Positions 1 through 6,717 of a stretch of 8,183 nt of DNA are shown here, piece by piece. Numbering within the stretch: the first letter of the stretch is position 1; each line of letters starts with the position of its first letter. The DNA comes from an uncultured Alphaproteobacteria bacterium (lineage in GTDB: Bacteria > Pseudomonadota > Alphaproteobacteria > UBA7887). Location: the NCBI GenBank assembly GCA_913044255.1, contig CAJWOI010000107.1, positions 1-8,183 of the forward strand. The letters run 5' to 3'. The position numbers and the translations under genes were made by a program. The notes under the pieces were generated by a model. The model was not told the origin of the DNA and ran no database searches. It saw only the letters and a program-made list of their open reading frames with translations.

Positions 1-764
1 GAAATCAAGGTCAAACCGGTGAACCTGGATCTCCAGGGCTTCAGGGAGAAGCCGGCCCTGTGGGCGCCGATGGGGTTGATGGACTACCGGGCGTGGCAGG
101 CGATGCTGGACCGCGCGGCGAACAGGGTTTGCCTGGGGATGCAGGGGTAGATTTCAGCGATCTTTTTATTGATGATGAAAAAAATACGAAAGACCATGTT
201 GTCTTCATCGATGCCGGTAGCAGCACAGGATCTGGCGTGTTGATCAGCTCAAATGAAATATTGACGGCTGAACATGTCATAAGGGGTCAATCTCAGGTTT
301 TGGTGACTATACCCGGGCGCGGACTTGTCAACGCGACTGTGACTGGTTGGGATGCTTCTAGAGATCTTTCTGTGCTTAATTTTTCTGGTGACGGATCCGA
401 GTACATTGCGACTATGTCTACTGGACCCGAATGGACCGGGGAAAAGTGGACCACAAGCGGGGAGATTGGTAGTCCGGCAGTCGCAATCGGATATGTGAAG
501 ACCATATCCACCACAGTACCTATGACTAGTTTTGGACATATTTCTACTTGGTGGAGTGTGATGCCCGGAGAAATATCCACAATTGGCTTTGATTCAGCTG
601 TTACTTTTGGGATGAGTGGTGGTGGACTTTTCGATATTGAAGGAAAACTTGTGGGTATTGTTATTCAGAAGAGCACTCTAATTCAATCCGATAATCGTGC
701 TGTGAGATATAACGAAATTGAGGAAGCGTTACCTGAGCTAAGAGCTGGCGCACAGAATCCATAA
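1..764 (+). CDS. Collagen-like repeat protein with C-terminal trypsin-like serine protease domain (5' end missing)
   Basis: The reading frame is open from the first base (codons in phase with position 3), so the gene begins upstream; the GTG at 60 is an internal valine codon, not a convincing start. Positions 9-56 and on to about 152 encode 16 consecutive Gly-X-Y triplets (for example GEP, GSP, GLP, GDA), the collagen-like signature. A short linker leads into a chymotrypsin-fold protease. The His lies in TAEHV (codon 273-275), the Asp in WDASRDLSVL (codon 363-365) and the Ser in GMSGGGLFD (codon 615-617), so the triad is intact. The domain resembles DegP/S1C-type trypsin-like proteases, but no PDZ domain follows: the protein ends about 48 residues after the Ser. 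By family knowledge it should be a secreted or surface serine protease. Any signal peptide or anchor would be upstream of the window. The substrate is unknown. By eye the base composition is more AT-rich than the kor genes, which could mean separate ancestry. Confidence 0.85.
   Translation, partial: NQGQTGEPGSPGLQGEAGPVGADGVDGLPGVAGDAGPRGEQGLPGDAGVDFSDLFIDDEKNTKDHVVFIDAGSSTGSGVLISSNEILTAEHVIRGQSQVLVTIPGRGLVNATVTGWDASRDLSVLNFSGDGSEYIATMSTGPEWTGEKWTTSGEIGSPAVAIGYVKTISTTVPMTSFGHISTWWSVMPGEISTIGFDSAVTFGMSGGGLFDIEGKLVGIVIQKSTLIQSDNRAVRYNEIEEALPELRAGAQNP
9..152 (+). repeat. Collagen-like Gly-X-Y triplet tract (16 units visible)
   Basis: Glycine occupies every third codon from position 9 to about 152, with Pro, Asp, Glu, Ala and Gln enriched at X and Y. 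This is the 3' end of a tract that continues upstream. Such tracts form trimeric triple helices in bacterial collagen-like proteins such as Scl and BclA. Here it would act as a stalk displaying the protease domain. Confidence 0.85.
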
Positions 765-892
765 AGTTGTTTGTATTCGGTGGGAGGCGGTTAACTATCT
801 GCGCTTGTTTGTTGATCTTAGGGTTGATGAAGATTAAGTAAAGAATTCAACTGTAATTAGCGTAATTTAAGTACGGCCATGAAATGTTCACC

Positions 893-898
893 TATACT
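893..898 (+). promoter_or_regulatory. Possible -10 element of the tRNA-Gly gene
   Basis: TATACT matches the -10 consensus in five of six positions. It ends 10 nt before the mature tRNA 5' end, which would leave a leader of only a few bases. No convincing -35 hexamer sits 16-18 nt upstream, so this is a tentative call. Confidence 0.35.
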
Positions 899-908
899 TT
901 GGCTTTGG

Positions 909-983
909 GCGGGAGTAGCTCAGTGGTAGAGCATTTGCTTCCCAAGCAAAGGGTCGCGAGTTCGATCCTCGTCTCCCGCTCCA
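909..983 (+). tRNA. tRNA-Gly (anticodon CCC), CCA tail encoded
   Basis: A complete cloverleaf can be drawn. The acceptor stem pairs 909-915 (GCGGGAG) with 973-979 (CTCCCGC), with discriminator T980 and encoded CCA at 981-983. The D arm is 918-921 with 929-932. The anticodon stem is 934-938 with 946-950 around the loop TTCCCAA, so the anticodon CCC is at 941-943 and reads GGG. The T arm is 956-960 with 968-972, starting with one G-T pair, and its loop is TTCGATC. The gene is followed at once by an intrinsic terminator, so it is probably a single-gene transcript. I did not see a second copy of the tRNA 3' end in the window, so there is no sign of an integrated element bounded here. Confidence 0.96.
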
Positions 984-1001
984 ACTGAACTTGAACTGAG
1001 G

Positions 1002-1028
1002 AGTCCTTGCAGAAATGCAGGGACTTTT
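1002..1028 (+). terminator. Rho-independent terminator of tRNA-Gly
   Basis: A 10-bp stem pairs AGTCCTTGCA (1002-1011) with TGCAGGGACT (1016-1025), with one G-T pair. It closes on a GAAA tetraloop (1012-1015) and is followed by TTTT (1025-1028). It lies 19 nt after the tRNA CCA end. Confidence 0.9.
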
Positions 1029-1108
1029 CGCGTATTTGTCGCAAAGTTGTTGCATTAGTACGAAATAAATGCCCCTCAAACACTCAGGTTCTCAATATCC
1101 GATCCTGA

Positions 1109-1219
1109 AAAGAATCGCCAATCCAGGCTGTGTTAGATAGGCCAGAGCATGCGGAAGCAAGGGGCCGTCTCGAGCCGATCTTTGCAAAGATGGTTCGTGA
1201 AGTTCCCCCGATAAAGTGA
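1109..1219 (+). pseudogene. Possible C-terminal remnant of an unidentified protein
   Basis: From 1109 to the TGA at 1217-1219 one frame reads 36 residues with the look of a real protein end: a charged amphipathic stretch (AVLDRPEHAEARGRLEP), then IFAKMVREVPPIK and the stop. A TGA lies directly upstream at 1106-1108 and no start codon with a ribosome binding site precedes the segment, so it cannot be an intact gene. I do not recognise the family. It could equally be a chance frame; the case for it rests on amino-acid composition and on the hairpin 31 nt after its stop. Confidence 0.25.
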
Positions 1220-1250
1220 GATAACGACGCATCAAATACGTAACTTAAGG

Positions 1251-1276
1251 CCCCCATCTTCCGGTGAAATTGGGGG
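1251..1276. terminator. Possible factor-independent hairpin without a clear U-tract
   Basis: CCCCCA (1251-1256) pairs perfectly with TGGGGG (1271-1276). Inside, TTC pairs with GAA around a CGGT loop after a 2x2 internal bulge. There is no T run on the + strand; on the - strand the hairpin is followed by a short CCTTAAGTT. It could end the remnant frame stopping at 1219, or end transcription of the minus-strand operon about 230 nt past its last stop codon. Confidence 0.35.
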
Positions 1277-1319
1277 ACTGTGTATCCGTAATAATCGAAA
1301 GCTCAGGAGATGATTAACG

Positions 1320-1505
1320 ATGGTCGCAGCGAATCAACAAAGTAGTAAATGGGGCGCTCTTGAACTGATTTCACCATAGCAAATCGAAGCCGGAGAGCTG
1401 GTGTGCATCACCCTCCGATATGTTGCTGGTAGTGCCGGGCTGACAGTTGGCGGGACGATTTCAATTGGACCAACTCAGACTCAGATTGGGCGGCCTCCTC
1501 AGCTA
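1320..1505 (+). pseudogene. Truncated gene start interrupted by an amber codon
   Basis: ATG at 1320 is preceded by AGGAGA (1305-1310) at 9-nt spacing, a good start site. After 19 codons (ending LELISP) there is a TAG at 1377-1379. The same frame then continues in protein-like sequence (QIEAGELVCITLRYVAG, then GLTVGGTISIG) for about 40 codons, until it runs into the 3' end of the opposing DUF1667 gene. The two halves read as one beta-rich N-terminal segment, so this looks like a gene start with a nonsense mutation that has lost its 3' part. The pattern of a hydrophobic strand, Y-x-AG-x-AG-(L/I)-x-VGG and a further strand recalls the N-terminal region of DUF3604-type proteins, but that is from memory and weak. 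The piece could also be functionless chance sequence. Confidence 0.4.
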
Positions 1506-1868
1506 GACGCTCTTGACGTTGCGTGTGGCGACCACGTCACATCCTGTACCGAGGATGTTCGTCATCAAAACGTCACCCACCTTGATTGGGGCCTTGACTC
1601 GGACACCAGTGATCTCGTCCATGGCCTCGAGCATCATGTCTTTCGGTATCGGCGGAGATGACTTGACGCTAACCAAAGGCCAATCGCCTCCATCGACAGG
1701 TATTGAGGTCGTCAGTAGACGGCGGGGATCGAAAAGCTCTGACTCCACGTACGGCCCAGCTAACTTACACAAGTGGTTCTTGATCCCAAGAACCCCATCC
1801 TCCTTGGTCCACTCCACGTCGACAGGGCAGCTGACGGGGCAAACTATGCAGATAATCGTGGATTTCAA
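1503..1868 (-). CDS. DUF1667 family four-cysteine protein, accessory subunit of the flavoprotein operon
   Basis: The 121-residue product starts at a TTG codon (1866-1868) that overlaps the stop of the preceding oxidoreductase gene by 4 nt (TTGA). GGAGG on the minus strand (1876-1880 on the plus) lies 7 nt upstream and supports that start. Near the N-terminus C7-x2-C10-x3-C14, with a fourth cysteine at C34 in NHLCKLAGPY, gives a metal- or Fe-S-binding set. The C-terminal half has the family core: RRLLTTSIPV, PLVSVKSSPPIPK, and a GDVLMTNILGTGCDVVATR-like ending. This matches DUF1667 proteins, which are usually found as the third gene after a GlpA-like and a flavin oxidoreductase gene, for example in Thermotoga. 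The family role is not established. I infer a small electron-transfer or assembly subunit of the complex encoded by the operon. Length is normal for the family. Confidence 0.85.
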   Translation of the reverse strand: MKSTIICIVCPVSCPVDVEWTKEDGVLGIKNHLCKLAGPYVESELFDPRRLLTTSIPVDGGDWPLVSVKSSPPIPKDMMLEAMDEITGVRVKAPIKVGDVLMTNILGTGCDVVATRNVKSV

Positions 1869-3115
1869 TCCTCTACCTCCACGGTGATTTCGTTATTTAC
1901 AACGTGTCTAAAACGGCCTTTGCCGACCCTGACACGAATCATCCCGGCCGGTTCCATGTGCGGCATCTTCAGACGCCGCAGGACTTCACCACCGCTTTTG
2001 AACACAACTGATTTGTCATGTTCCTCTTTCCACGGGCGCGTTGTGAAATCTATTGCGTCCTCACCGCTAATTGTCGCTGGAAGTATGTAGCGAAGACCCG
2101 CACCGGCACTAATATTGATCTTGGAATCCGGCAGCTTCCCGGTCATTGCCCATTTTGCCGCGGCAATTCCGGTCTTTTCGGCCTCAAGGGTCGCGTAGTC
2201 GACAACGTCATGCACCTGTAGCACGTTTCCGCAGGAAAATATTCCGGGTGCTGAAGTGTGGAACGATTCGTCAACGATGGCGCCGTTGGTTGCTGGACTC
2301 ATCGAAAGTCCCAAATCAATCGCGAGTTCCGTCTCTGGAATCAGTCCTACGGAGAGAAGCAACGTGTCGCATTCTATGAACCGACGGGTACCTTTTCTTT
2401 CACCCATTTTTGGACCCACTTCCGCAAGGGTGACACCGGTTACACGCTCTTTGCCGTGAATTTCCACCACGGTGGTATTGAGATATAGTGGGATGTCGAA
2501 GTCTTCGAGACAACGGACTATATTCCCGGCTATACCACTGGGCTGAGGGAGAATCTCGGCGACACAAACTACCTCAGCGCCCTCCAGAATCATGCGACGG
2601 GCCATGATTAGGCCGATGTCCCCAGAGCCAAGGATAACTACTTTCCGACCGACTGCCAGATTACTTACATTCATGTAATACTGTACGGCTCCTGCGGTGT
2701 AAACACCTGCTGGTCGTGTGCCGGCTGTTCCGATGGCGCCGCGAGTACGTTCGCGGCAACCCATCGCAAGCACGACTGCTCCAGCCTTAATGGTCTGAAT
2801 TCCTCTGTCTGATCGTACAGTTAGAACACGGTCTCGTGACAGTTCAGTGACAGTGGTTTTAAGCCATGTCTCAACACCTCGCTCATTCACACGGGCCTCG
2901 TAAATAGCAGAGTATTCAGGTCCCGTTAGGGCCTCCTTAAATACTTTCGTACCAAAACCATCATGAATCTGTTGAGGGAGAATCCCCCCTACACGTTCAT
3001 CACGCTCGAGCATAACAACGCGACCCGCCCCTGCACCCTTCGCTTCGGCGGCAGCGGCAAGACCAGCCGGCCCTCCGCCGATAACCGCTACATCTACTAG
3101 TTCGGGACCTGCCAT
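1865..3115 (-). CDS. FAD/NAD(P)-dependent oxidoreductase, second subunit of a GlpA-type dehydrogenase complex
   Basis: The 416-residue product is a two-dinucleotide-binding-domain flavoprotein. The FAD Rossmann motif is GGGPAGLAAA at residues 13-22, with the acidic E37 that usually contacts the ribose. CRERTRG (120-126) follows a VVLAMG strand, a second Rossmann motif GSGDIG (163-168) suits NAD(P)H, and GIFSCGNVLQVHD (291-303) is the second FAD-contact motif. There is no CxxC redox disulfide like that of thioredoxin reductase, so it is not one. The roughly 80 residues at the C-terminus form an extra domain, as in HcnB- and GlpB-like partners. The start codon overlaps the stop of the upstream GlpA-like gene by one base (TAATG), so translation is coupled. 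I infer that it passes electrons between the dehydrogenase subunit and a nicotinamide or other acceptor. Direction and acceptor cannot be read from the sequence. Confidence 0.85.
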   Translation of the reverse strand: MAGPELVDVAVIGGGPAGLAAAAEAKGAGAGRVVMLERDERVGGILPQQIHDGFGTKVFKEALTGPEYSAIYEARVNERGVETWLKTTVTELSRDRVLTVRSDRGIQTIKAGAVVLAMGCRERTRGAIGTAGTRPAGVYTAGAVQYYMNVSNLAVGRKVVILGSGDIGLIMARRMILEGAEVVCVAEILPQPSGIAGNIVRCLEDFDIPLYLNTTVVEIHGKERVTGVTLAEVGPKMGERKGTRRFIECDTLLLSVGLIPETELAIDLGLSMSPATNGAIVDESFHTSAPGIFSCGNVLQVHDVVDYATLEAEKTGIAAAKWAMTGKLPDSKINISAGAGLRYILPATISGEDAIDFTTRPWKEEHDKSVVFKSGGEVLRRLKMPHMEPAGMIRVRVGKGRFRHVVNNEITVEVED

Positions 3116-4608
3116 TATTTTGCCCTCGCGCGCTGGGCTTTTCGCTCAGCGCGTAAATCTTCAGTGGATCCCATGAACATCCACGATCCACCGCCGTTCA
3201 ACGTAAGCGATTCCGGCGCTCCGCCGTGCTTGATCAGCAGGTCAACTATTCTAGGTCCACAGAATCCACCCTGGCAGCGGCCCATCGTTGCCCTTGACCG
3301 GTATTTGATGGCGTTGAGGGATGTGGCGTTCAATTCGTTGTTGATTGAGTCGACGATTTCTCGACGGGTAATCATTTCACAGCGACACATAATCTCACCA
3401 TAACCTGGGTCTTCTGCCACCAGTTCGTCGATTACGCCAAGCTCTTCTTCCCTCGTACGTCGGACTGACGACCAGGTCTTTTTGAAATTAAGATTCTTCT
3501 TCGCGGGTAATCGCTCTCTCGTCCATCTTGACACCTCTTCCGCGATTGCGGGTGCTGCGGTCAGTCCCGGCGACTCGATGCCGACAAGTTGCATTACACC
3601 GGGTGCTTCGGGAACTTCTTCAACGACAAAGTCACCAAATCCACCCACGCTGGAAGGCACTAACTTGGGTCGCATTCCAGAATATGCGGTGATCACGTCA
3701 CGAGGTGATATGCCCGGTAAGAACTCCGTCGCTTCGGACAGTAGTTGCCTCCTGACTTTCGCCGTGGTCCTGACATCATCTCCATCGTTAGTGTAATCGG
3801 CGGACGGCCCTAAGATTATGTTCCCGTCGGTAGTCGGGGTGATGTGGATGCCGAGACCCGCCCCGCCCTTCGGTGGAACGGGGTAGACCATGCTGTTGAT
3901 CATGTCGCCCTTGCTGCGGTCGAGAATCAAGTATTCGCCGCGGCATGGCCAGATGCGCCATCGGGTCACTCCGACCATTCTGGCGACTTTGTCGGCAAAC
4001 AACCCTGCTGAATTTACTATCAGACTGGCACTCACAGTGCCATTCGGTGTCTCGAGCTCGAATGAGCCCTGCTCTCCGTTGATATCTAGGACCTGAGTGT
4101 TGAGCATGAACTCAACGCCGCCAGCAGCCGCCGACTCTGCAAGCGCGATGTTGAGTGTGTACGGACAGGCTATCGCCGCCGTTGGAACATTGAGCGCCCC
4201 TGCGCCTTCGATATTCGGCTCCATCTTCTTGAGGGTGTCTCGATCGATGATTTCGAGTTGTTGGACACCAATTGCTTCACCTTTAGCTTTGAGCGCCTCA
4301 AGGTCGGGTAGTTCCGATTCGCCGAGTGCTACGATGACTTTGCCACAACGGTCGAATGGAACGTCTAGATCGGCGCAATATTGCTCGAAAAACTGAGCCC
4401 CAGCGACGTTGTACTTGCCTTTAACTGAGTCTGCCGGGACATTGATGCCGGTGTGCACGACACCGCTGTTCTTACCGCTGGTCCCGCGCGCTACATCCGC
4501 CGCTCTTTCAAGAACCGCGACCTTGAGCTGATAACTGCTCAACTCGCGGGCGATAGCGCAACCAACTACTCCCCCGCCAACGATGGCGACATCGAATTTG
4601 CCAGACAT
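3115..4608 (-). CDS. FAD-dependent dehydrogenase with C-terminal BFD-like [2Fe-2S] domain (GlpA/LhgO-like)
   Basis: The 497-residue catalytic subunit belongs to the DAO/GlpA superfamily. The FAD motif GGGVVGCAIARELS sits at residues 11-24, and the second glycine-rich signature GTSGKNSGVVHTGI at 42-55. Mid-protein, PCRGEYLILD (221-230), VYPVPP (241-246) and IILGPSADY (264-272) are the substrate-domain motifs shared with L-2-hydroxyglutarate oxidase (LhgO) and with TM1432-type anaerobic glycerol-3-phosphate dehydrogenases. The C-terminal BFD-like domain has C408-x-C410 and C445-x4-C450 (MCRCEMI and GRCQGGFC), the usual spacing for a [2Fe-2S] cluster. ATG at 4608 is preceded by GGTGAA at 6-nt spacing. 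The length lies between LhgO (about 420, no Fe-S domain) and E. coli GlpA (about 540). It leads the three-gene minus-strand operon. Glycerol-3-phosphate and L-2-hydroxyglutarate are both plausible substrates. The FAD dehydrogenase assignment is firm, the substrate is not. Confidence 0.88.
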   Translation of the reverse strand: MSGKFDVAIVGGGVVGCAIARELSSYQLKVAVLERAADVARGTSGKNSGVVHTGINVPADSVKGKYNVAGAQFFEQYCADLDVPFDRCGKVIVALGESELPDLEALKAKGEAIGVQQLEIIDRDTLKKMEPNIEGAGALNVPTAAIACPYTLNIALAESAAAGGVEFMLNTQVLDINGEQGSFELETPNGTVSASLIVNSAGLFADKVARMVGVTRWRIWPCRGEYLILDRSKGDMINSMVYPVPPKGGAGLGIHITPTTDGNIILGPSADYTNDGDDVRTTAKVRRQLLSEATEFLPGISPRDVITAYSGMRPKLVPSSVGGFGDFVVEEVPEAPGVMQLVGIESPGLTAAPAIAEEVSRWTRERLPAKKNLNFKKTWSSVRRTREEELGVIDELVAEDPGYGEIMCRCEMITRREIVDSINNELNATSLNAIKYRSRATMGRCQGGFCGPRIVDLLIKHGGAPESLTLNGGGSWMFMGSTEDLRAERKAQRARAK

Positions 4609-4924
4609 TAAATTTTCACCGTTCCGTGCCTTTGATCAAGATTTCCACTCACGTAATGCCGTCTCTACTGAATTTCAACTGTATGATATTACTCTCCCCT
4701 GATTCACCTCGGTAGAGAAAAATTGGGGCTTCCTAGCATCGCATAACTTGTGGTTTAATTTAAGTGTCTAATTCGTGAATGTCTTGAGAAATATTTGCGT
4801 GTCATTTCGATAGACCACGGGATGTGAGGGTCAGGATCGCATGCGAATGCAATTGGCGAGGCGACATCGGACCGTAGTGTGGACTAAGATATTAGGTTGG
4901 AAACAGGCCAGAAGGGAATAGCCT
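4609..4924. other. Divergent intergenic region between the flavoprotein operon and korAB
   Basis: These 316 bases must hold the promoters of both operons, because the genes point away from each other. I could not find a pair of -35 and -10 hexamers at good spacing on either strand, so no promoter is assigned. A perfect 10-bp palindrome (TCGCATGCGA, 4837-4846) lies about 79 nt upstream of korA and could be a regulator site. No coding frame with a ribosome binding site is seen inside. Confidence 0.6.
4837..4846. promoter_or_regulatory. Perfect 10-bp palindrome in the divergent region, possible operator
   Basis: TCGCATGCGA is its own reverse complement. The flanking bases do not extend the symmetry. 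It is close enough to the korA start to be a binding site for a dimeric regulator, but a palindrome this short can occur by chance. Confidence 0.25.
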
Positions 4925-6703
4925 TTGAACTCGAGAAAATTTGACTTTACTCTTGCTATCGGAGGAGAGGCAGGTCAGGGAATTGCCACACCCGGTGATA
5001 TCCTCGCCAGGATTTTCATTCGACGCGGTCTCCACATGTACACGTATAACGCGTATCAATCGATCATTCGTGGGGGACACATTCTCCTGTTTATGCGCGT
5101 AAGCGACCAACAAATCGACAACCATGGCGACAAGGTCGATTTACTGGTCTGTTTGAACCAGGACACAATGGATCGCCACCTTTCGCTCATGGGTCCTGGA
5201 TCAACGGTGGTCTATAACGCAGACACGATTATCCCGGGTGATGTCCCTACTGGTGTTCAATTATGTCCTCTTCCAGTCAAGGAACTAACCGAGAGTCGCA
5301 ACAGGTTGATCCAGAACACGATTGCGGTTGGATCCGTGATGGCGTTGATGGGACAAGACTTTGACGCTCTCAAAGATAGTCTATCTTTCAGATTCGCCCG
5401 AGCAGGGCAGGAAGTCGTCGATGAAAACATCGCGGCGGCGCAGGCTGGATTCGACTACGCGAACGAAAATCTTACTATCGAAACGGATCAAGTTCCTGCG
5501 GGCCCGAAACCGCTTGCCATGTGGGCTGGAAACGAAGCGGTGGCATTGGGTGGCGCGGCGGCCGGGGTCAAGTTTTACGCGGCATATCCTATGAGCCCAT
5601 CCACTGGTGTACTCCACTGGATGGCTCAAAATGCCCGAGACCTTGGAATAATGGTCCGCCAGATCGAAGATGAGATCGGTGTGGCCAACATGGTGATCGG
5701 CGCCGCACACGCGGGAGCGCGTTCGATGTGCGCCACCTCGGGAGGTGGCTTTGCCCTTATGACCGAAGCAGTTGGCGCCGCGGGAATGATGGAGATTCCG
5801 GTTGTGTTCATCGACGTTCAACGGGCCGGCCCATCCACAGGCGTACCGACCAAGACCGAACAAGGCGATCTCTGGCAGGCATTAGGCGCCAGCCAGGGTG
5901 ATTTCCCGAAATTTATCGTTGCTCCCACGAGCGCATTAGATGCATATAAAACCATGCCTGAATTGTTCAATTTGACCGATAAATATCAGTGCCCGGGCAT
6001 GGTTCTCATCGATCTCTTGATTGGTGAAGGGCGCGTCAGTTTTGATCCCGATGAGATCGATATGCGACCGGCAATAGACCGGGGGGCATTAATTACCGAA
6101 ACTGCTCAACAGAATGGCTACAAGCGCTACGAAGACACCGAAAGTGGAATTTCCCCGCGGGCGATCGCCGGGGTCGAAGGATACGTTCACGTGGTTGCCA
6201 CGGACGAGCATGATGAAGACTCCACACTTCTCAGCGACGAATTCACCGATCCAATCAAGCGGCGAATGATGGTTGAAAAGCGTGGCAGGAAGATGAGCAT
6301 GGTTCTCGATGACGTTCCGGCTCCCAAGCTGGAAGGTCCAGACGACGCGGATGTTACGCTAATCGGCTGGGGCTCGACCTGGGGAGTAATAAAGGAAGCC
6401 GTAGAGTTGCTTCAGGAGCAGGGGGTTAATGTCAATCACCTGCCCGTCAAGTGGATCGTGCCATTCCATACCGACGCAGTGACTGAGATCGTGAACTCGG
6501 CCAAAAGGACGATAGTGGTCGAGAATAACTACTCCGGTCAGTTCTACCGTTACATGCGCAGCGAAACAGGTTTATCTGTCGATGGCCACATTCGCAAATA
6601 TGATGGCGAGCCTTTCGCGCCGCACCACATAGTCGAAGGCGTGCTGGAACACCTTGCTCGCGAAACCGATATTTTCATACCCACAGAAGTATTGAAAGTC
6701 TAA
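4925..6703 (+). CDS. korA: 2-oxoacid:ferredoxin oxidoreductase, fused gamma-alpha subunit (probably 2-oxoglutarate, KorA)
   Basis: The 592-residue product combines the gamma domain (about residues 8-180, with GGEAGQGI at 13-20) and the alpha/pyrimidine domain. The latter begins near 198 with MWAGNEAVALGG and carries YPMSPST (221-227), TSGGGFALMTEA (271-282) and QRAGPSTGVPT (299-309). A C-terminal transketolase-like domain follows (TLIGWGST at 478-485, IVVENNYSGQ at 530-539). This is the normal architecture of archaeal-type and actinobacterial KorA. With KorB it decarboxylates a 2-oxoacid oxidatively to an acyl-CoA and reduces ferredoxin, using thiamine diphosphate, in the cytoplasm. An in-frame TAG at 4919-4921 forces the start to be at or after 4922. 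The TTG at 4925 is the only candidate close to the conserved N-terminus, and AAGGGA (4912-4917) lies 7 nt before it. The 2-oxoglutarate preference is inferred from the family's usual role; pyruvate or branched 2-oxoacids cannot be excluded. Confidence 0.9.
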   Translation: MNSRKFDFTLAIGGEAGQGIATPGDILARIFIRRGLHMYTYNAYQSIIRGGHILLFMRVSDQQIDNHGDKVDLLVCLNQDTMDRHLSLMGPGSTVVYNADTIIPGDVPTGVQLCPLPVKELTESRNRLIQNTIAVGSVMALMGQDFDALKDSLSFRFARAGQEVVDENIAAAQAGFDYANENLTIETDQVPAGPKPLAMWAGNEAVALGGAAAGVKFYAAYPMSPSTGVLHWMAQNARDLGIMVRQIEDEIGVANMVIGAAHAGARSMCATSGGGFALMTEAVGAAGMMEIPVVFIDVQRAGPSTGVPTKTEQGDLWQALGASQGDFPKFIVAPTSALDAYKTMPELFNLTDKYQCPGMVLIDLLIGEGRVSFDPDEIDMRPAIDRGALITETAQQNGYKRYEDTESGISPRAIAGVEGYVHVVATDEHDEDSTLLSDEFTDPIKRRMMVEKRGRKMSMVLDDVPAPKLEGPDDADVTLIGWGSTWGVIKEAVELLQEQGVNVNHLPVKWIVPFHTDAVTEIVNSAKRTIVVENNYSGQFYRYMRSETGLSVDGHIRKYDGEPFAPHHIVEGVLEHLARETDIFIPTEVLKV

Positions 6704-6717
6704 AGAGGATTGGCAAA

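Larger units (their letters stand above)
1030..1502. other. Region without an intact gene; decayed coding remnants
   Basis: About 470 bases between the tRNA terminator and the end of the DUF1667 gene carry no full-length reading frame. What can be seen, all on the + strand, is a short frame that reads like the C-terminus of a protein and stops at 1219, a hairpin at 1251-1276, and a gene start with a good ribosome binding site at 1320 that is interrupted by a stop. Taken together this suggests an old, eroded gene pair. No transposase, tRNA-derived repeat or CRISPR repeat is visible. Confidence 0.5.

Noticed and set aside
888..1083. Open frames on the minus strand across the tRNA-Gly
   Set aside because: They are antisense translations of the tRNA, a well-known source of spurious proteins; the cloverleaf and terminator explain the sequence.
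909..1502. tRNA-Gly as an integration site for a mobile element
   Set aside because: No duplicate of the tRNA 3' end, integrase or transposase is visible in the window.
1401..1887. Plus-strand frames opposite the DUF1667 gene
   Set aside because: They overlap the well-supported DUF1667 gene in antisense. Only the stretch before about 1505 has independent coding character, and it is reported as a remnant.
5381..5863. Minus-strand frame of 160 codons inside korA
   Set aside because: It is a shadow of korA; the korA frame has all catalytic motifs and the antisense product has no recognisable domain.
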